From positions 1,426,001 through 1,490,000 of the forward strand of contig CAVZKX010000002.1 of assembly GCA_963775975.1 (NCBI GenBank): DNA of 64,000 nt. The letters are read 5' to 3'. A program made the position numbers and the translations under genes. Of the stretch, positions 28,212-36,618 are shown one piece after another (the stretch's first letter is position 1; each line of letters starts with the position of its first letter). Origin of the DNA: JANXQG01 sp963775975. Lineage in GTDB: Bacteria > Planctomycetota > Planctomycetia > Pirellulales > Thermoguttaceae. The notes beneath the pieces were generated by a model. That model saw nothing but the letters and a program-made list of their open reading frames with translations. It was not told the DNA's origin and did no database searches.

Positions 28212-28311
28212 GTTGTTCCTCGATATAAGGCTCGGTTACCGATTCGCCGAGTTCGGCAAAGGATGTCGTTATCGCCCCATTCTAGCGAAGAAAACGCTAG
28301 TCGGCCAGGGG

Positions 28312-28791
28312 TCACTCCGGCGGACGGATCTCCAGAATCTCAAACCGCGACTTGCCTTGCGGCACGATGATTTCCACCTTCTCGCCGACCTTTTTGCCAT
28401 TCAAACCTTGGGCCAGGGGGCTCGTGACCAGGATCTTGCCGGTGTCGTAGTCCTCTTCGCCGGCGCCGACGAGCGTGAACTCTTCCTTGTCGCCGAAATC
28501 GAGGTCCTTGACGACCACCGTGCAGCCGAAGGCCACTTCGTCCTTGGGGAACTGGCTGGGATCGACGAGCACGGCGCGGGAGAGTTTGTCCTTGATGGCG
28601 CGGATCTTCGCGTCCAACATGCCCTGCGACTCGCGGCGGCCGTGGTATTCCGCGTTTTCCGAGAGATCGCCTTCAGCGCGGGCCGCCGCCAATCCTTCGA
28701 GAATCTTTGGCATCTCGACGGACTGAAGATGGTCCAATTCGGCCTTGATCTTATCGTATCCGGTCCGTGTCATGGGAATGCGGTCCGACAT
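28312..28791 (-). CDS. greA: Transcription elongation factor GreA
   Basis: A 159-residue GreA: the N-terminal coiled coil carries the RNA-polymerase channel tip (AEGDLSENAEYHGRRESQG near residues 40-58) with the acidic tip residues D/E that stimulate RNA cleavage. The C-terminal globular domain follows, with VTSPLAQGLNGKKVGEKVEI and a final beta strand. GreA rescues backtracked polymerase in the cytoplasm. Start MSDRIPMTRTGY is the family start. It is intact and single-copy here. Confidence 0.96.
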   Translation of the reverse strand: MSDRIPMTRTGYDKIKAELDHLQSVEMPKILEGLAAARAEGDLSENAEYHGRRESQGMLDAKIRAIKDKLSRAVLVDPSQFPKDEVAFGCTVVVKDLDFGDKEEFTLVGAGEEDYDTGKILVTSPLAQGLNGKKVGEKVEIIVPQGKSRFEILEIRPPE

Positions 28792-28880
28792 GTTCAGTCT
28801 CCTCGCGCATCGCCATTGCGCCTTGGACAACCGATCGCGGGATCGCGAACCAAGCCCAAAAACGGGTCCGGCAACGCGAC

Positions 28881-28920
28881 AAAAAAAACCGCGGCCACTC
28901 CGGAATCTCGGGAGGACCGC
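28881..28920 (-). terminator. Rho-independent terminator (minus strand)
   Basis: On the minus strand GCGGTCCTCC and GGAGTGGCCGC form a 10-base-pair stem with one bulge, around a loop of about nine bases. A GG and eight T residues follow. It lies downstream of the small membrane-protein gene (28981-29220) and upstream of greA, ending the former transcript. This is one of the few classical terminators in the window. Confidence 0.7.
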
Positions 28921-28980
28921 AGGTCGCGTATTACAATCTGTGCCCCTTATTGTTACCTTTCGGAGTCGATCTGTAAAGGG

Positions 28981-29220
28981 CTAGCGGAACCAATGGTAGA
29001 TCAGCCCGCCGGCCAAGGCGAGCACGACTGCGCCGCCGAAAATGAGCGGTTTTCGCCAGACTTGCCACCGCGATCGCGGCGGAATCCGGTCCGGCAGCAG
29101 CGATTCGGCCACCATCTGGCGCGCGCGTGCCAACGGCGAAGGCGGTCGCTCTCGGTTGGGTGGGCGGATATGCGCGATCATGGCCCGCGAGACTCTAAAT
29201 GGATCTATCAGAACCGACAA
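28981..29220 (-). CDS. Small single-pass membrane protein
   Basis: A 79-residue product has a basic, Pro/Arg-rich N-terminal half (HIRPPNRERPPSPLARAR, PDRIPPRSRW) and one C-terminal membrane segment (PLIFGGAVVLALAGGLIY) ending HWFR. The topology suggests a short periplasmic tail and a cytoplasmic basic domain. No family is recognised. The terminator just downstream and the lack of neighbours on the same strand support it as a real short gene. A second possible start is the Met at codon 14 (29181). Confidence 0.5.
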   Translation of the reverse strand: MSVLIDPFRVSRAMIAHIRPPNRERPPSPLARARQMVAESLLPDRIPPRSRWQVWRKPLIFGGAVVLALAGGLIYHWFR

Positions 29221-29279
29221 AATGGAACGACTGACGCGGCCCCAGTATCTGTTTTGTTGGAGATACTAAATTACTTGCC

Positions 29280-30422
29280 CTATTGCTTTGCTGCCGGCTT
29301 GCCTCGGCCGGCCCAGCCATAAGCGGAACGCATGGCCCTGGCCACGGCGGGCCAAGAGAAATAGGTGCAGACGTGGTCCGCTAGGCACTTGTTTCGCTTT
29401 CGTTCCAACGCTGCCAAGACGCCGCGGCGGATATCGGCTACATCGTCCGACCGAACATAGACCGCCTGCTGGCCGAAATACTCACTGCCACAACCGCTGT
29501 CGAACAGGACAAGCGGGGTGCCCGAGGCGCCGGCCTTCAGCGCGATCCGCTCGCCAGCCGGCTCGCCGCCGCCGACGACCAGGCAACTGCATGCCGTAAA
29601 GGCGCTCGCCACCAAGCCATCGTTCACGTCGGCACGCGCGACGAATCGCGCATTCGATCCGGCCACGCGCCGGCACTCATCAAGATACCATTGGCAATCC
29701 GCCGCGACGTCGCCCAACAGCACCAACGCTACGTCAGTATTCTTCATCGCCCAAAGGAAGCCAAGTTGCTGGTTCTTGGGTTCGATGGCGCCGGCATAGA
29801 GCACGAAATCGCGCTTTCCTACCAGTTGCCGAAACGGCTGTGGATCGGCCGCGGCCATCCGTGGGTCAACGCCATAGGGCACAACCCGCATCCGCTCCAA
29901 TGGCGCCTTGGTCCGCCGCGCAATGCGCTGTGCTTCAACATGCGAATTGGGCACAAGGAGATCGACCGAGGCGAACAATTCGCGCTGCCATGCCGGGGTG
30001 CGGGTGAAAAACCCGCGGGCCGTTTTGTGAATCCATGCCCCGGCCTTTTGTACCGCCCCGCGCTGGTACCCGCCCGTCGCCGCCGTATTGCGCCACAATT
30101 CGGGCGAGAGCACGACCTTCACGCCGTTGGCGCGAGCACTTTCCACTAGCGTTAAAAACTCGGGCGACGCGCCAAACAAATGCAGACACCGCGCGTCCGC
30201 GAGCTTGTCCTCAAAGGGCCGCCAAATCTGAGCACGAACGCCGACATTCGGCAACGCGCTGGCCAACTCCAAAATGGCCGCATCGCCCTCCTCCGCAGCC
30301 GCCGCCCAGGGGGCGACAAGCAGCACATCGGCCGTTCGAGTCGCTGCACGGCTGGCGCTCGAAGCCGCCTTCTTTTCAGCCCTTCTTACAGGGGGTTTCT
30401 GTGTTCTCGAGGCCGTCTTCAT
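29280..30422 (-). CDS. GT4-type glycosyltransferase
   Basis: The 380-residue protein begins with a basic, Ala-rich tail. A GT-B N-domain follows with VLLVAPWAAAA and a His-containing motif (ARCLHLFGASPEF), then a linker VDLLVPNSHVEAQRI. The C-terminal Rossmann half has RVVPYGVDPRM, FVLYAGAIEPKNQQLGF and a GxxxE-type site near PAGERIALKAGASGTPLV, the usual E-x7-E of GT4 enzymes in modified form. It transfers a sugar from a nucleotide donor to an unknown acceptor, most likely for an extracellular polymer. It is a lone gene, on the same strand as cysC with 168 bases between. Intact. Confidence 0.8.
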   Translation of the reverse strand: MKTASRTQKPPVRRAEKKAASSASRAATRTADVLLVAPWAAAAEEGDAAILELASALPNVGVRAQIWRPFEDKLADARCLHLFGASPEFLTLVESARANGVKVVLSPELWRNTAATGGYQRGAVQKAGAWIHKTARGFFTRTPAWQRELFASVDLLVPNSHVEAQRIARRTKAPLERMRVVPYGVDPRMAAADPQPFRQLVGKRDFVLYAGAIEPKNQQLGFLWAMKNTDVALVLLGDVAADCQWYLDECRRVAGSNARFVARADVNDGLVASAFTACSCLVVGGGEPAGERIALKAGASGTPLVLFDSGCGSEYFGQQAVYVRSDDVADIRRGVLAALERKRNKCLADHVCTYFSWPAVARAMRSAYGWAGRGKPAAKQ

Positions 30423-30589
30423 GTCCTTAGCGGCGTACGCTGCACTCCGTTACGTTCCGCCGGGCGAAGATTACCCCCATCGCCACGGCACAACACGGGA
30501 ATATACCATAACAACCTAGTTGCCGGAAGTCCAAGCGAAGTCACGGTCTCCGGCAATTAAATCGACAAGTTTTAAATTGCATGCGTGGG

Positions 30590-31252
30590 CTACCCGCGAA
30601 TCTTTCCCGAACTGCGCAGGTAGGCGAGCACTTCGTCGGCCAGCGTGTCGGCGTCTTTCTTGCCGGCGTCGAGCACCAATTCGGGCTTCTCCGGGGCCTC
30701 GTAGGGATCGTCGATGCCCGTAAAGCCCTTCAACTCGCCGGCACGGGCCTTCTTATAGAGGCCCTTAGGGTCGCGGGCCTCGCAAACCTCGATGGGCGCG
30801 TCGACGAAAATCTCGACGAAGTCGCCCGCCGCCAGCGTCTCGCGGACGCGGTCGCGATCGGCCCGATAGGGGCTGATGAAAGCAGTGATAGCAATGGTTC
30901 CCGCCTCGGCAAAGAGCTTGGCCACCGCCCCGATGCGGCGGATGTTCTCCTCGCGATCCTGAGCGGAGAAACCGAGCCCGAATCGCTTGGCGAACTCATC
31001 CCCGTGCCGCGTCTTGAGCATTCCCGGCGCGGCGTTCAGGCCGTGGCGAATATTGTCGCCATCGAGGACAAAACTGCGCTTCCCGGCCGACCAAAGCTTG
31101 TGGTCCAACAAGTTGGCTACAGTGCTCTTGCCGCACGCGCTGAGGCCGGTGAACCACACCACGCAGCCGGCATGACCATTGAGCTTCTCGCGCTCCTCGC
31201 GGGCAACAGCGTGTTCGTGCCAGTGAACCTGAACGTCTGACTTATCCGACAT
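30590..31252 (-). CDS. cysC: Adenylyl-sulfate kinase
   Basis: CysC phosphorylates APS to PAPS with ATP. The 220-residue product has the P-loop GLSACGKST near residue 36 (most homologues read GLSGAGKST, so two positions differ but the Walker pattern is kept). The APS-binding segment is VLDGDNIRHGLN, followed by the RRIGAVAKL helix, AFISPYRADRDR and the ELKGFTGIDDPYE loop. An extended N-terminus (VQVHWHEHAVAREEREKLNGH) is the usual form. The start Met at 31252 is conserved. CysN/CysD partners are not in the window. PAPS may feed sulfated-polysaccharide or sulfatase metabolism common in planctomycetes. Confidence 0.93.
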   Translation of the reverse strand: MSDKSDVQVHWHEHAVAREEREKLNGHAGCVVWFTGLSACGKSTVANLLDHKLWSAGKRSFVLDGDNIRHGLNAAPGMLKTRHGDEFAKRFGLGFSAQDREENIRRIGAVAKLFAEAGTIAITAFISPYRADRDRVRETLAAGDFVEIFVDAPIEVCEARDPKGLYKKARAGELKGFTGIDDPYEAPEKPELVLDAGKKDADTLADEVLAYLRSSGKIRG

Positions 31253-32060
31253 CGACTAAATCTCCATCTCCTTGGTATGTTTCAATAGAGCGAGCATCTT
31301 ACCGCAACAGGGCGGGAAATCCTAGCCGAAACACGCCTTGCCAGTCTCAAATTTGAGACTTTTGAGACGGGTTTGACGCGGTTTTGCACCGGTTTGAGAC
31401 GATTTGACACTGCATAAAATCCTTGCGGACCCCTCCAATTCTTGGGAAAAACGCATGATTGAGACGATTTGAGGCGCTTTGAGACGGTATATCGTCGCGT
31501 GGGGAAGGGCAAGGAATAAAAGCCGAAGACCTCGCACAAAGGCGCGAAGCTCGCAAAGGGGATTGGCCGCGAGAGATCGCAGAGGACGCAAAAGATCGGC
31601 GGATTTGCCTCTCGCCGCCGTTCTCGCGTTCTTTTTTTGCGGCCATTTCTTCTTCTCGTATTGGAATTCGCGGTGTCCGGCTTGGCGGTTTTTATCCTTC
31701 ATCCTTCCGCCTTCATCCTTTCAATTCCCGCTCAGTTTACCATAGTTTCAAACTGTTGTCAACACTTGTAATGAAAAGTGGATACAAAACATCTCTAAAG
31801 CGTTATTTTGCAAGCACTTACGTCGGCGTCTCATGTTCGGCTTCGCCGGCAGCGTTTCTCGCGAAAACCGATCGCCATCGCCGTAAACCATTATGCGGCA
31901 ATGGGTTGGCAAATCCCGGCCGAAAAACGCTCGGACAGGCATCGGCGAACGGGCGCGGGAAAATCGACGCCGGCCGCCGACTGATGGAACTAGCCGCGGA
32001 TTAGGCCGATTTTCGCGGATAGCGTCGTTCGACATTCCGCTGCGGAGCGGGACAAGAATT
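31253..32060. other. Gene-free spacer with phased TTTGA repeats
   Basis: About 0.8 kb upstream of cysC carries no convincing gene. It holds a short palindrome (GTCTCAAATTTGAGAC), the phased TTTGA series at 31352-31484 and a TCCTTCATCC-type tandem at 31697-31722 that matches the complement of 23055-23080. It ends at the first copy of a 190-bp inverted-repeat element at 32061. Confidence 0.55.
31352..31484. repeat. Helically spaced TTTGA repeats
   Basis: TTTGA words start at 31352, 31361, 31372, 31393 and 31403 with a TTTGC variant near 31383, then TTGAG at 31459, 31469 and 31479, spaced 9-11 bases (near one helical turn). An opposite-strand series of CAAAG words spaced exactly 11 bases lies at 23396-23433. 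T-tracts in phase can bend DNA. Confidence 0.65.
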
Positions 32061-32252
32061 GGCTCCCTTCTCCCCGCCGCGGGGAGAAGGGCTGGGGATG
32101 AGGGACATACGCGTTGAGTCTGATTCGGCTTAATTCCTGCATGCGCCGAACTTACTTCATTCGCAACATATCCGAAGCGGTTGAGCGATACTCGAACGCA
32201 CCCTCTCACCCCCAGCCCCTCTCCCCGGCGGCCGGGGAGAGGGGAGCCAGAG
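32061..32252. repeat. MITE-like 190-bp element, copy 1
   Basis: Terminal arms GGCTCCCTTCTCCCCGCCGC.. (from 32061) and CCCCTCTCCCC..GGGGAGAGGGGAGCC (to 32252) are inverted copies of each other, and each is itself a hairpin. The centre holds GTTGAGTCTGATTCGG and GAGCGATACTC. A second copy with the same order is at 32697-32886 and brackets the DUF559 gene. Confidence 0.75.
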
Positions 32253-32263
32253 TTTTCGCGTGA

Positions 32264-32623
32264 TCATTTCGCGCACCTCTTGAGCAACATATCATCAATC
32301 GCCTGTAGAACCAGTTGAGTGTCCGATTCGACCTGCCAGCCGCCCAATCTCAATACCTCAATGCCTTGAGAACGCATCCAACCGTCGCGGGCTTCGTCTT
32401 TTCGTTTGCCTTCGGCCGTCTCATGCGGAGAACCATCGACTTCTACATCGAGCTTCGATTCAGCGCAGTAAAAATCCGCGGTATAGATGCCAAGTGGATG
32501 TTGGCGGCGAAACTTCTTTCCGCACCGCTGTCGATCGCGCAGCAACTGCCAAAGCAACTGCTCGTAGCTATTGGAAGTCTGCCGCAAAAACCTGGCGAAT
32601 TCGATTGGCTGCATTTGGTCCAT
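32264..32623 (-). CDS. DUF559-family endonuclease-like protein
   Basis: The 119-residue product shows the DUF559 pattern: SNSYEQLLWQLLRDRQRCGKKFRRQHPLG, then YTADFYCAESKLDVEVDGSPHE, where the Asp and Glu-x-Asp positions follow the PD-(D/E)xK layout of very-short-patch-repair endonucleases, then IEVLRLGGWQV. A Met at 32623 is the likeliest start; 13 further codons are open upstream. DUF559 genes are often found beside hairpin repeats; here two copies of a 190-bp element stand at either side, nine bases after the gene and 73 bases before it. Nuclease activity is inferred, not shown. It may help spread the repeats, or simply lie between them. Confidence 0.72.
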   Translation of the reverse strand: MDQMQPIEFARFLRQTSNSYEQLLWQLLRDRQRCGKKFRRQHPLGIYTADFYCAESKLDVEVDGSPHETAEGKRKDEARDGWMRSQGIEVLRLGGWQVESDTQLVLQAIDDMLLKRCAK

Positions 32624-32696
32624 GATCGCTTCGCGCTTTACAGAAAATGGCCCCCTTCTCACGAGCCGCGCTCGCGAAGGGCTGAAACAAAAACTA

Positions 32697-32886
32697 GCTC
32701 CCTTCTCCCCGCCGCGGGGAGAAGGGCTGGGGATGAGGGGAATTCGCGTTGAATCTGTTTGAGCTTGGTTCCTCCATTCGCCGGAATTCCTCTATTCTCA
32801 ATATAGCGGAAATGCGTGAGCGATACTCAATCCCCAATCCCCCTCACCCCCAGCCCCTCTCCCCAGCGGGGAGAGGGGAGCCAGAG
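32697..32886. repeat. MITE-like 190-bp element, copy 2
   Basis: It begins AGCTCCCTTCTCCCCGCCGC and ends GGGGAGAGGGGAGCC. Both copies run in the same orientation: arm, GCGTTGA.., GAGCGATACTC, arm. Copies match over arms and several internal words but differ in between. A further damaged arm lies at about 32650-32685. Confidence 0.75.
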
Positions 32887-32899
32887 TGCCGCACGGCGC

Positions 32900-32928
32900 T
32901 TGACAAGCCCTTTTGGCCGGGCCATGAT
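32900..32928 (+). promoter_or_regulatory. Probable sigma-70 promoter for the beta-repeat gene
   Basis: A perfect TTGACA (32900-32905) and CATGAT (32923-32928) are separated by 17 bases. It lies about 260 bases before the ATG at 33189, with a long 5' leader that starts in the repeat's flank. The -10 matches in four of six positions. Confidence 0.45.
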
Positions 32929-33188
32929 AGGGTGGTTCCTCGCATGGGTGCCCGGCCGCTTTATGTGCCGGCCATCATCACAAGAGACTTAGCAGGCAGC
33001 GCCAAAGTATCCCGCAATTAGTCGCCTCGACCGGTCCGCTCTTTGAAGCGACCGCGCCGGATACCTTCTTGCATTTTGCCGCTGCCCTGGCCCCGAAAGC
33101 CACGCCCCTTCCATTCGCGACGGAGTTTGCCTTGCGGCGCTTTGGCGGCAAGGGCGAGAGGCTGTTCCGCAGTTGCTTGGAGAGCATT

Positions 33189-35495
33189 ATGCGTGGAAAT
33201 TATGTTCACAAAAGCGTGGTCGGAGCATTATCGTTCTTCGCAGCCGACCTTCCCTCTGACCCATGGATGTTTGCCGGGCTCAGAGTGCTGGCCGTTTCGG
33301 CGATCGCGCTCGCGATCGCATCTGCGGCAAGGGCAGCGACTTACTCATGGCAAACTCCGTCGGGCAATTGGTCGATAGACACGAATTGGAGCGGAACCCT
33401 CGTCCCAAGCGGAAGTGACTTTGCTTTAATCGCCAACGGCGGAACGGCCAATGTGACCCAAGCCGGAGCAACTTGCGGCACACTTTCGCTGGGCAGCAAT
33501 AGCGGGAGCGGAGCGGTGCAGTTGTTAAATGGCAGCCTCTACGCAGCACGATACGAATATGTGGGCGATACGGGTGTTGGAGCCTTTGCTCAGACTGGCG
33601 GTACGGGCGGTATCGCTGATTCACTTTTCCTCGGCAATAGCTTCGGTAGTGATGGCACTTACAATCTCAGCGGAAGCGGACTTTTGTCGGTGCAAGGTAC
33701 CGACACGCCGGACAACTACGTCCACGAGTTCATTGGCTACTCAGGCGCAGGCACGTTCACTCAATCTAGCGGAACCAACTCCATCGGGAGCAACAGCTCT
33801 GGTGGATCTGCAAACTCCGGCCAGTTGCAAATCGGCAACGACGGCTACCTAGCCGGCGGTGATGGCACGTACAACCTCAACGGCAACGGCCTCTTGTCAG
33901 CTAATGCCGTGATTATGGGTAACCTTGGCGTCAGCGGAACAGGAGTATTTAACCAGACTGGAGGCACTATTAACCTGGACCGAGGAATCGAGATCAACCG
34001 TGGCACCTATAGCCTCGGTGGCAGCGGCCTTCTGTCGGTGTCCACGGTCGGCGAGGATCTCAGTTCATCCGGCGGCTCGGCAACTTTTATACAGTCCGGC
34101 GGGAGCAACGCCGCGGTCATCCTCTACCTTGGGAACGCTGCCGGGCGCAACGGCACGTACAAACTGAGCGGCAACGGATTGTTAACGGCGGCTTTTGAGT
34201 ACGTAGGTTACTCCGGCACTGGTTCCTTTACACAATCTGGCGGGACAAATAGCATATTCATTATGCGCTTTCTCGATCTCGGTTACGCTGGCGGGAGCGG
34301 CGGCGCGTACGACCTTAACGGCGGGCTGCTCATCGTATCGGGAGTGTTCGGAGGTCAGGGGAAGTCGACATTCAGACTTAGCGGCGGAACTTTGCAGGCC
34401 AATGAAAACAGTACGGCTTTTCTCACTGGGTTGACGGCGACGCTTGTTCAAAGCGGGGGTGCCATCATCAACGTCCAAGGGTTCAACGATGCCATTGGCC
34501 AATCCCTGCTCCACGACCCGGCGTTAGGCGTGTTAGCGGACGGCGGTTTGGTTAAAAGCGGTTCCGGCCTATTGCTTCTCGCGGGCGCGAATACGTACAC
34601 AGGTCCGACAACCGTGTTTGGCGGCAAATTGGCATTGGCCAACGCCCTCGCGGTACAGTACAGCACGTTTGATACCAGCGGTAGCGGCACGCTGAGCTTC
34701 GGGACCCTGACTGCCGCAACATTCGGCGGATTGACCGGACCGGGAAAGCTGAGTTTGAGCAATAGCGCATCAAATGCGGTGTCGTTGGGAGTGGGTGACA
34801 ACGGCGCGAGCACGACGTTTGCCGGCACGCTCCAAGGCTCAGGGGGTCTGACGAAGATCGGCAGCGGCACGCTGCTGCTATCGGGCAGCAATACGTATGT
34901 GGGCGCGACAGCGATTAACCAAGGCGAACTTCTCGTCAACGGCTCGCTGGTCAGCCCCATGACGGTTAGCAGCAGCGGTACGCTGGCCGGTACCGGCAAC
35001 ATTTCGAACGTCACGGTAAATTCCGGCGGCCACCTCGCCCCGGGCAATGCGCCGGGCACTTTGACCCTTAGCGGCAGTCTCGCGCTCCTCTCCGGCGCGA
35101 AGATGGATTACGAACTCGACACGCCGCTGGACAGCGATCTGGTCCTTATGTCGTCCGGCGCGCTGACTCTGGGCGGCCAGCAGTTTTCCGATTTCAACTT
35201 CACGCCGCTGGGCGGCTTCGGACTCGGCAGCTACACGCTCATCGACGCCGGCTCGATCAGCGGCACGCTAGGCAACAACCTCAGCGGTCCAATTGGCAAT
35301 GGCCTTACGGGAACGCTCGCCATTCAAGGCAACGACCTCGTGCTCTCCGTCGTCCCCGAGCCGGGAACGTTGGCTCTGCTGGGCGGGTGCAGCATCGCGC
35401 TAGTCTTGACCTCCCGACTGCGAAGAGGGCGGGGCAAAGTGCGCGTTGGTTTCTTCAATAGGATCGGGATTTCAATCGACCAGAAGGACCCGTAG
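33189..35495 (+). CDS. Autotransporter-type beta-strand-repeat surface protein with PEP-CTERM tail
   Basis: A 768-residue secreted protein has a signal peptide (LAVSAIALAIASAARAATYSW). From about residue 80 it shows many G-x-x-x-Q-S/T-G-G-T-N and L-x-G-N-G-L-L-x-x-x repeats of the right-handed beta-helix, pectin-lyase-like type. Near 450-600 come autotransporter-associated motifs such as GANTYTGPTTVFGGKLALAN and GSNTYVGATAI. The end VVPEPGTLALLGGCSIALVL then Arg-rich residues is a PEP-CTERM sorting signal, with about 20 residues after it. It would be exported and sorted to the cell surface or matrix; an outer-membrane beta-barrel is absent. It may act in adhesion. No exosortase gene is in view. 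Confidence 0.85.
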   Translation: MRGNYVHKSVVGALSFFAADLPSDPWMFAGLRVLAVSAIALAIASAARAATYSWQTPSGNWSIDTNWSGTLVPSGSDFALIANGGTANVTQAGATCGTLSLGSNSGSGAVQLLNGSLYAARYEYVGDTGVGAFAQTGGTGGIADSLFLGNSFGSDGTYNLSGSGLLSVQGTDTPDNYVHEFIGYSGAGTFTQSSGTNSIGSNSSGGSANSGQLQIGNDGYLAGGDGTYNLNGNGLLSANAVIMGNLGVSGTGVFNQTGGTINLDRGIEINRGTYSLGGSGLLSVSTVGEDLSSSGGSATFIQSGGSNAAVILYLGNAAGRNGTYKLSGNGLLTAAFEYVGYSGTGSFTQSGGTNSIFIMRFLDLGYAGGSGGAYDLNGGLLIVSGVFGGQGKSTFRLSGGTLQANENSTAFLTGLTATLVQSGGAIINVQGFNDAIGQSLLHDPALGVLADGGLVKSGSGLLLLAGANTYTGPTTVFGGKLALANALAVQYSTFDTSGSGTLSFGTLTAATFGGLTGPGKLSLSNSASNAVSLGVGDNGASTTFAGTLQGSGGLTKIGSGTLLLSGSNTYVGATAINQGELLVNGSLVSPMTVSSSGTLAGTGNISNVTVNSGGHLAPGNAPGTLTLSGSLALLSGAKMDYELDTPLDSDLVLMSSGALTLGGQQFSDFNFTPLGGFGLGSYTLIDAGSISGTLGNNLSGPIGNGLTGTLAIQGNDLVLSVVPEPGTLALLGGCSIALVLTSRLRRGRGKVRVGFFNRIGISIDQKDP

Positions 35496-35500
35496 AGGAC

Positions 35501-36604
35501 TCAGTCATACCTCCCGCTGGCCTCGATCGGCCACACCGATTCGACCTTGCCTCTACGGATGCCGAGACACTGCCGATGTAGATTCATCGTCGCACAGCAA
35601 TGGGCGGGCAGCACTTCGCGGCGGTCGCCTACCTTCACGTCCGCCGTATTGCAGCGGACCTTCGTGTGCTCTTCCGAAAGTCCCAGCACGCTTTCTTCCG
35701 CTTGGCCCTTGATCGCCGGCTTCCCGAAATCCTGGGAGATCGCCTTGCTGCCGGCGTCCAGGACGTACCAATCGGGCCGCACGCTGATGACGGCCGCCAG
35801 AAGGGAAAGGGCAAAGCCGAATTCGGGACGGACGGCGTGATACGCGACGTCCATGAGCACGAACGAGCCGGGCTGGATCTCGGTGATACCGGGATAGCCC
35901 GCAACGAATTCCCATGTGCCGGTGCCCGCCCCCGTGACGACGGCGACGGGAATGCCCGCTTCCTCGATGAGCCGCCGGGTGTGGACGAGCTTTTCGAGAC
36001 CTTCCAGACACCTCGCGCGGCGCTCGGCGGCATCCGCGATCATCTGCAAATGGCCGTCATAGCCTTGCAGGCCGATGAAGCGCAATCCGGGACTATCGCC
36101 GATGCGCCGGGCGAGCGCGACGGCAGCCTCGCCGGGCGGCACACCGCAGCGATTCATGCCGATATCGATTTCGATCAGGATGCCAAGCGTCGCCCCGGTC
36201 GCGGCGTGGCGGAACATCGCCCGGCTGAGCTGATCGACGTTCTCAACTTGATCGACGCAAACGCGGAGTTGCACGCGCTTGGCAAGCTCGGCAAGCCGCT
36301 CGGTTTTCTGCGGCCCGACGATCTGATTGGCGATCAAGATATCGGTGATCCCAGCGTCGGCGAGCACCTCGGCCTCGTTGAGCTTGGCGGCCAAGAACGT
36401 GTCGCCGCCGCGCTCGCTGATATAACATGCCAGGCCGCCACACTTGAGCGACTTGAAGTGGGTCCGAACCTTGACGCCGCGCTCGCGTCCGGCCCCGTAC
36501 ATGCGACGTAGATTACCATCGATCACATCGAGGTCCAGCAGCAGTTGCGGCGTATCGAGGGCCTCCAGCGGTTGGCCGACAAGGGCTTGGGTGTGCGCTA
36601 ACAT
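35501..36604 (-). CDS. DSD1-family PLP enzyme (D-threonine aldolase / D-serine dehydratase-like)
   Basis: A 367-residue fold-type III PLP enzyme with an alanine-racemase-like N-terminal barrel. The conserved Lys sits in RTHFKSLKCG, followed by a barrel with LIEIDIGMNRCGV and VTGAGTGTWEF. The C-terminal zinc ligands appear as LPAHCCATMNLH (His and Cys). D-threonine aldolases cut D-beta-hydroxy-alpha-amino acids; D-serine dehydratases share the fold, and I cannot separate the two. Cytoplasmic. It ends six bases from the beta-repeat gene, convergent, and is the last of a group of four genes read leftwards to 41169. Confidence 0.85.
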   Translation of the reverse strand: MLAHTQALVGQPLEALDTPQLLLDLDVIDGNLRRMYGAGRERGVKVRTHFKSLKCGGLACYISERGGDTFLAAKLNEAEVLADAGITDILIANQIVGPQKTERLAELAKRVQLRVCVDQVENVDQLSRAMFRHAATGATLGILIEIDIGMNRCGVPPGEAAVALARRIGDSPGLRFIGLQGYDGHLQMIADAAERRARCLEGLEKLVHTRRLIEEAGIPVAVVTGAGTGTWEFVAGYPGITEIQPGSFVLMDVAYHAVRPEFGFALSLLAAVISVRPDWYVLDAGSKAISQDFGKPAIKGQAEESVLGLSEEHTKVRCNTADVKVGDRREVLPAHCCATMNLHRQCLGIRRGKVESVWPIEASGRYD

Positions 36605-36618
36605 CGTTCGTCGATGAA

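Noticed and set aside
32978..33209. Short basic frames before the beta-repeat gene
   Set aside because: They lie in the 5' leader on the minus strand, are low in information and have no start signals or homologous words.
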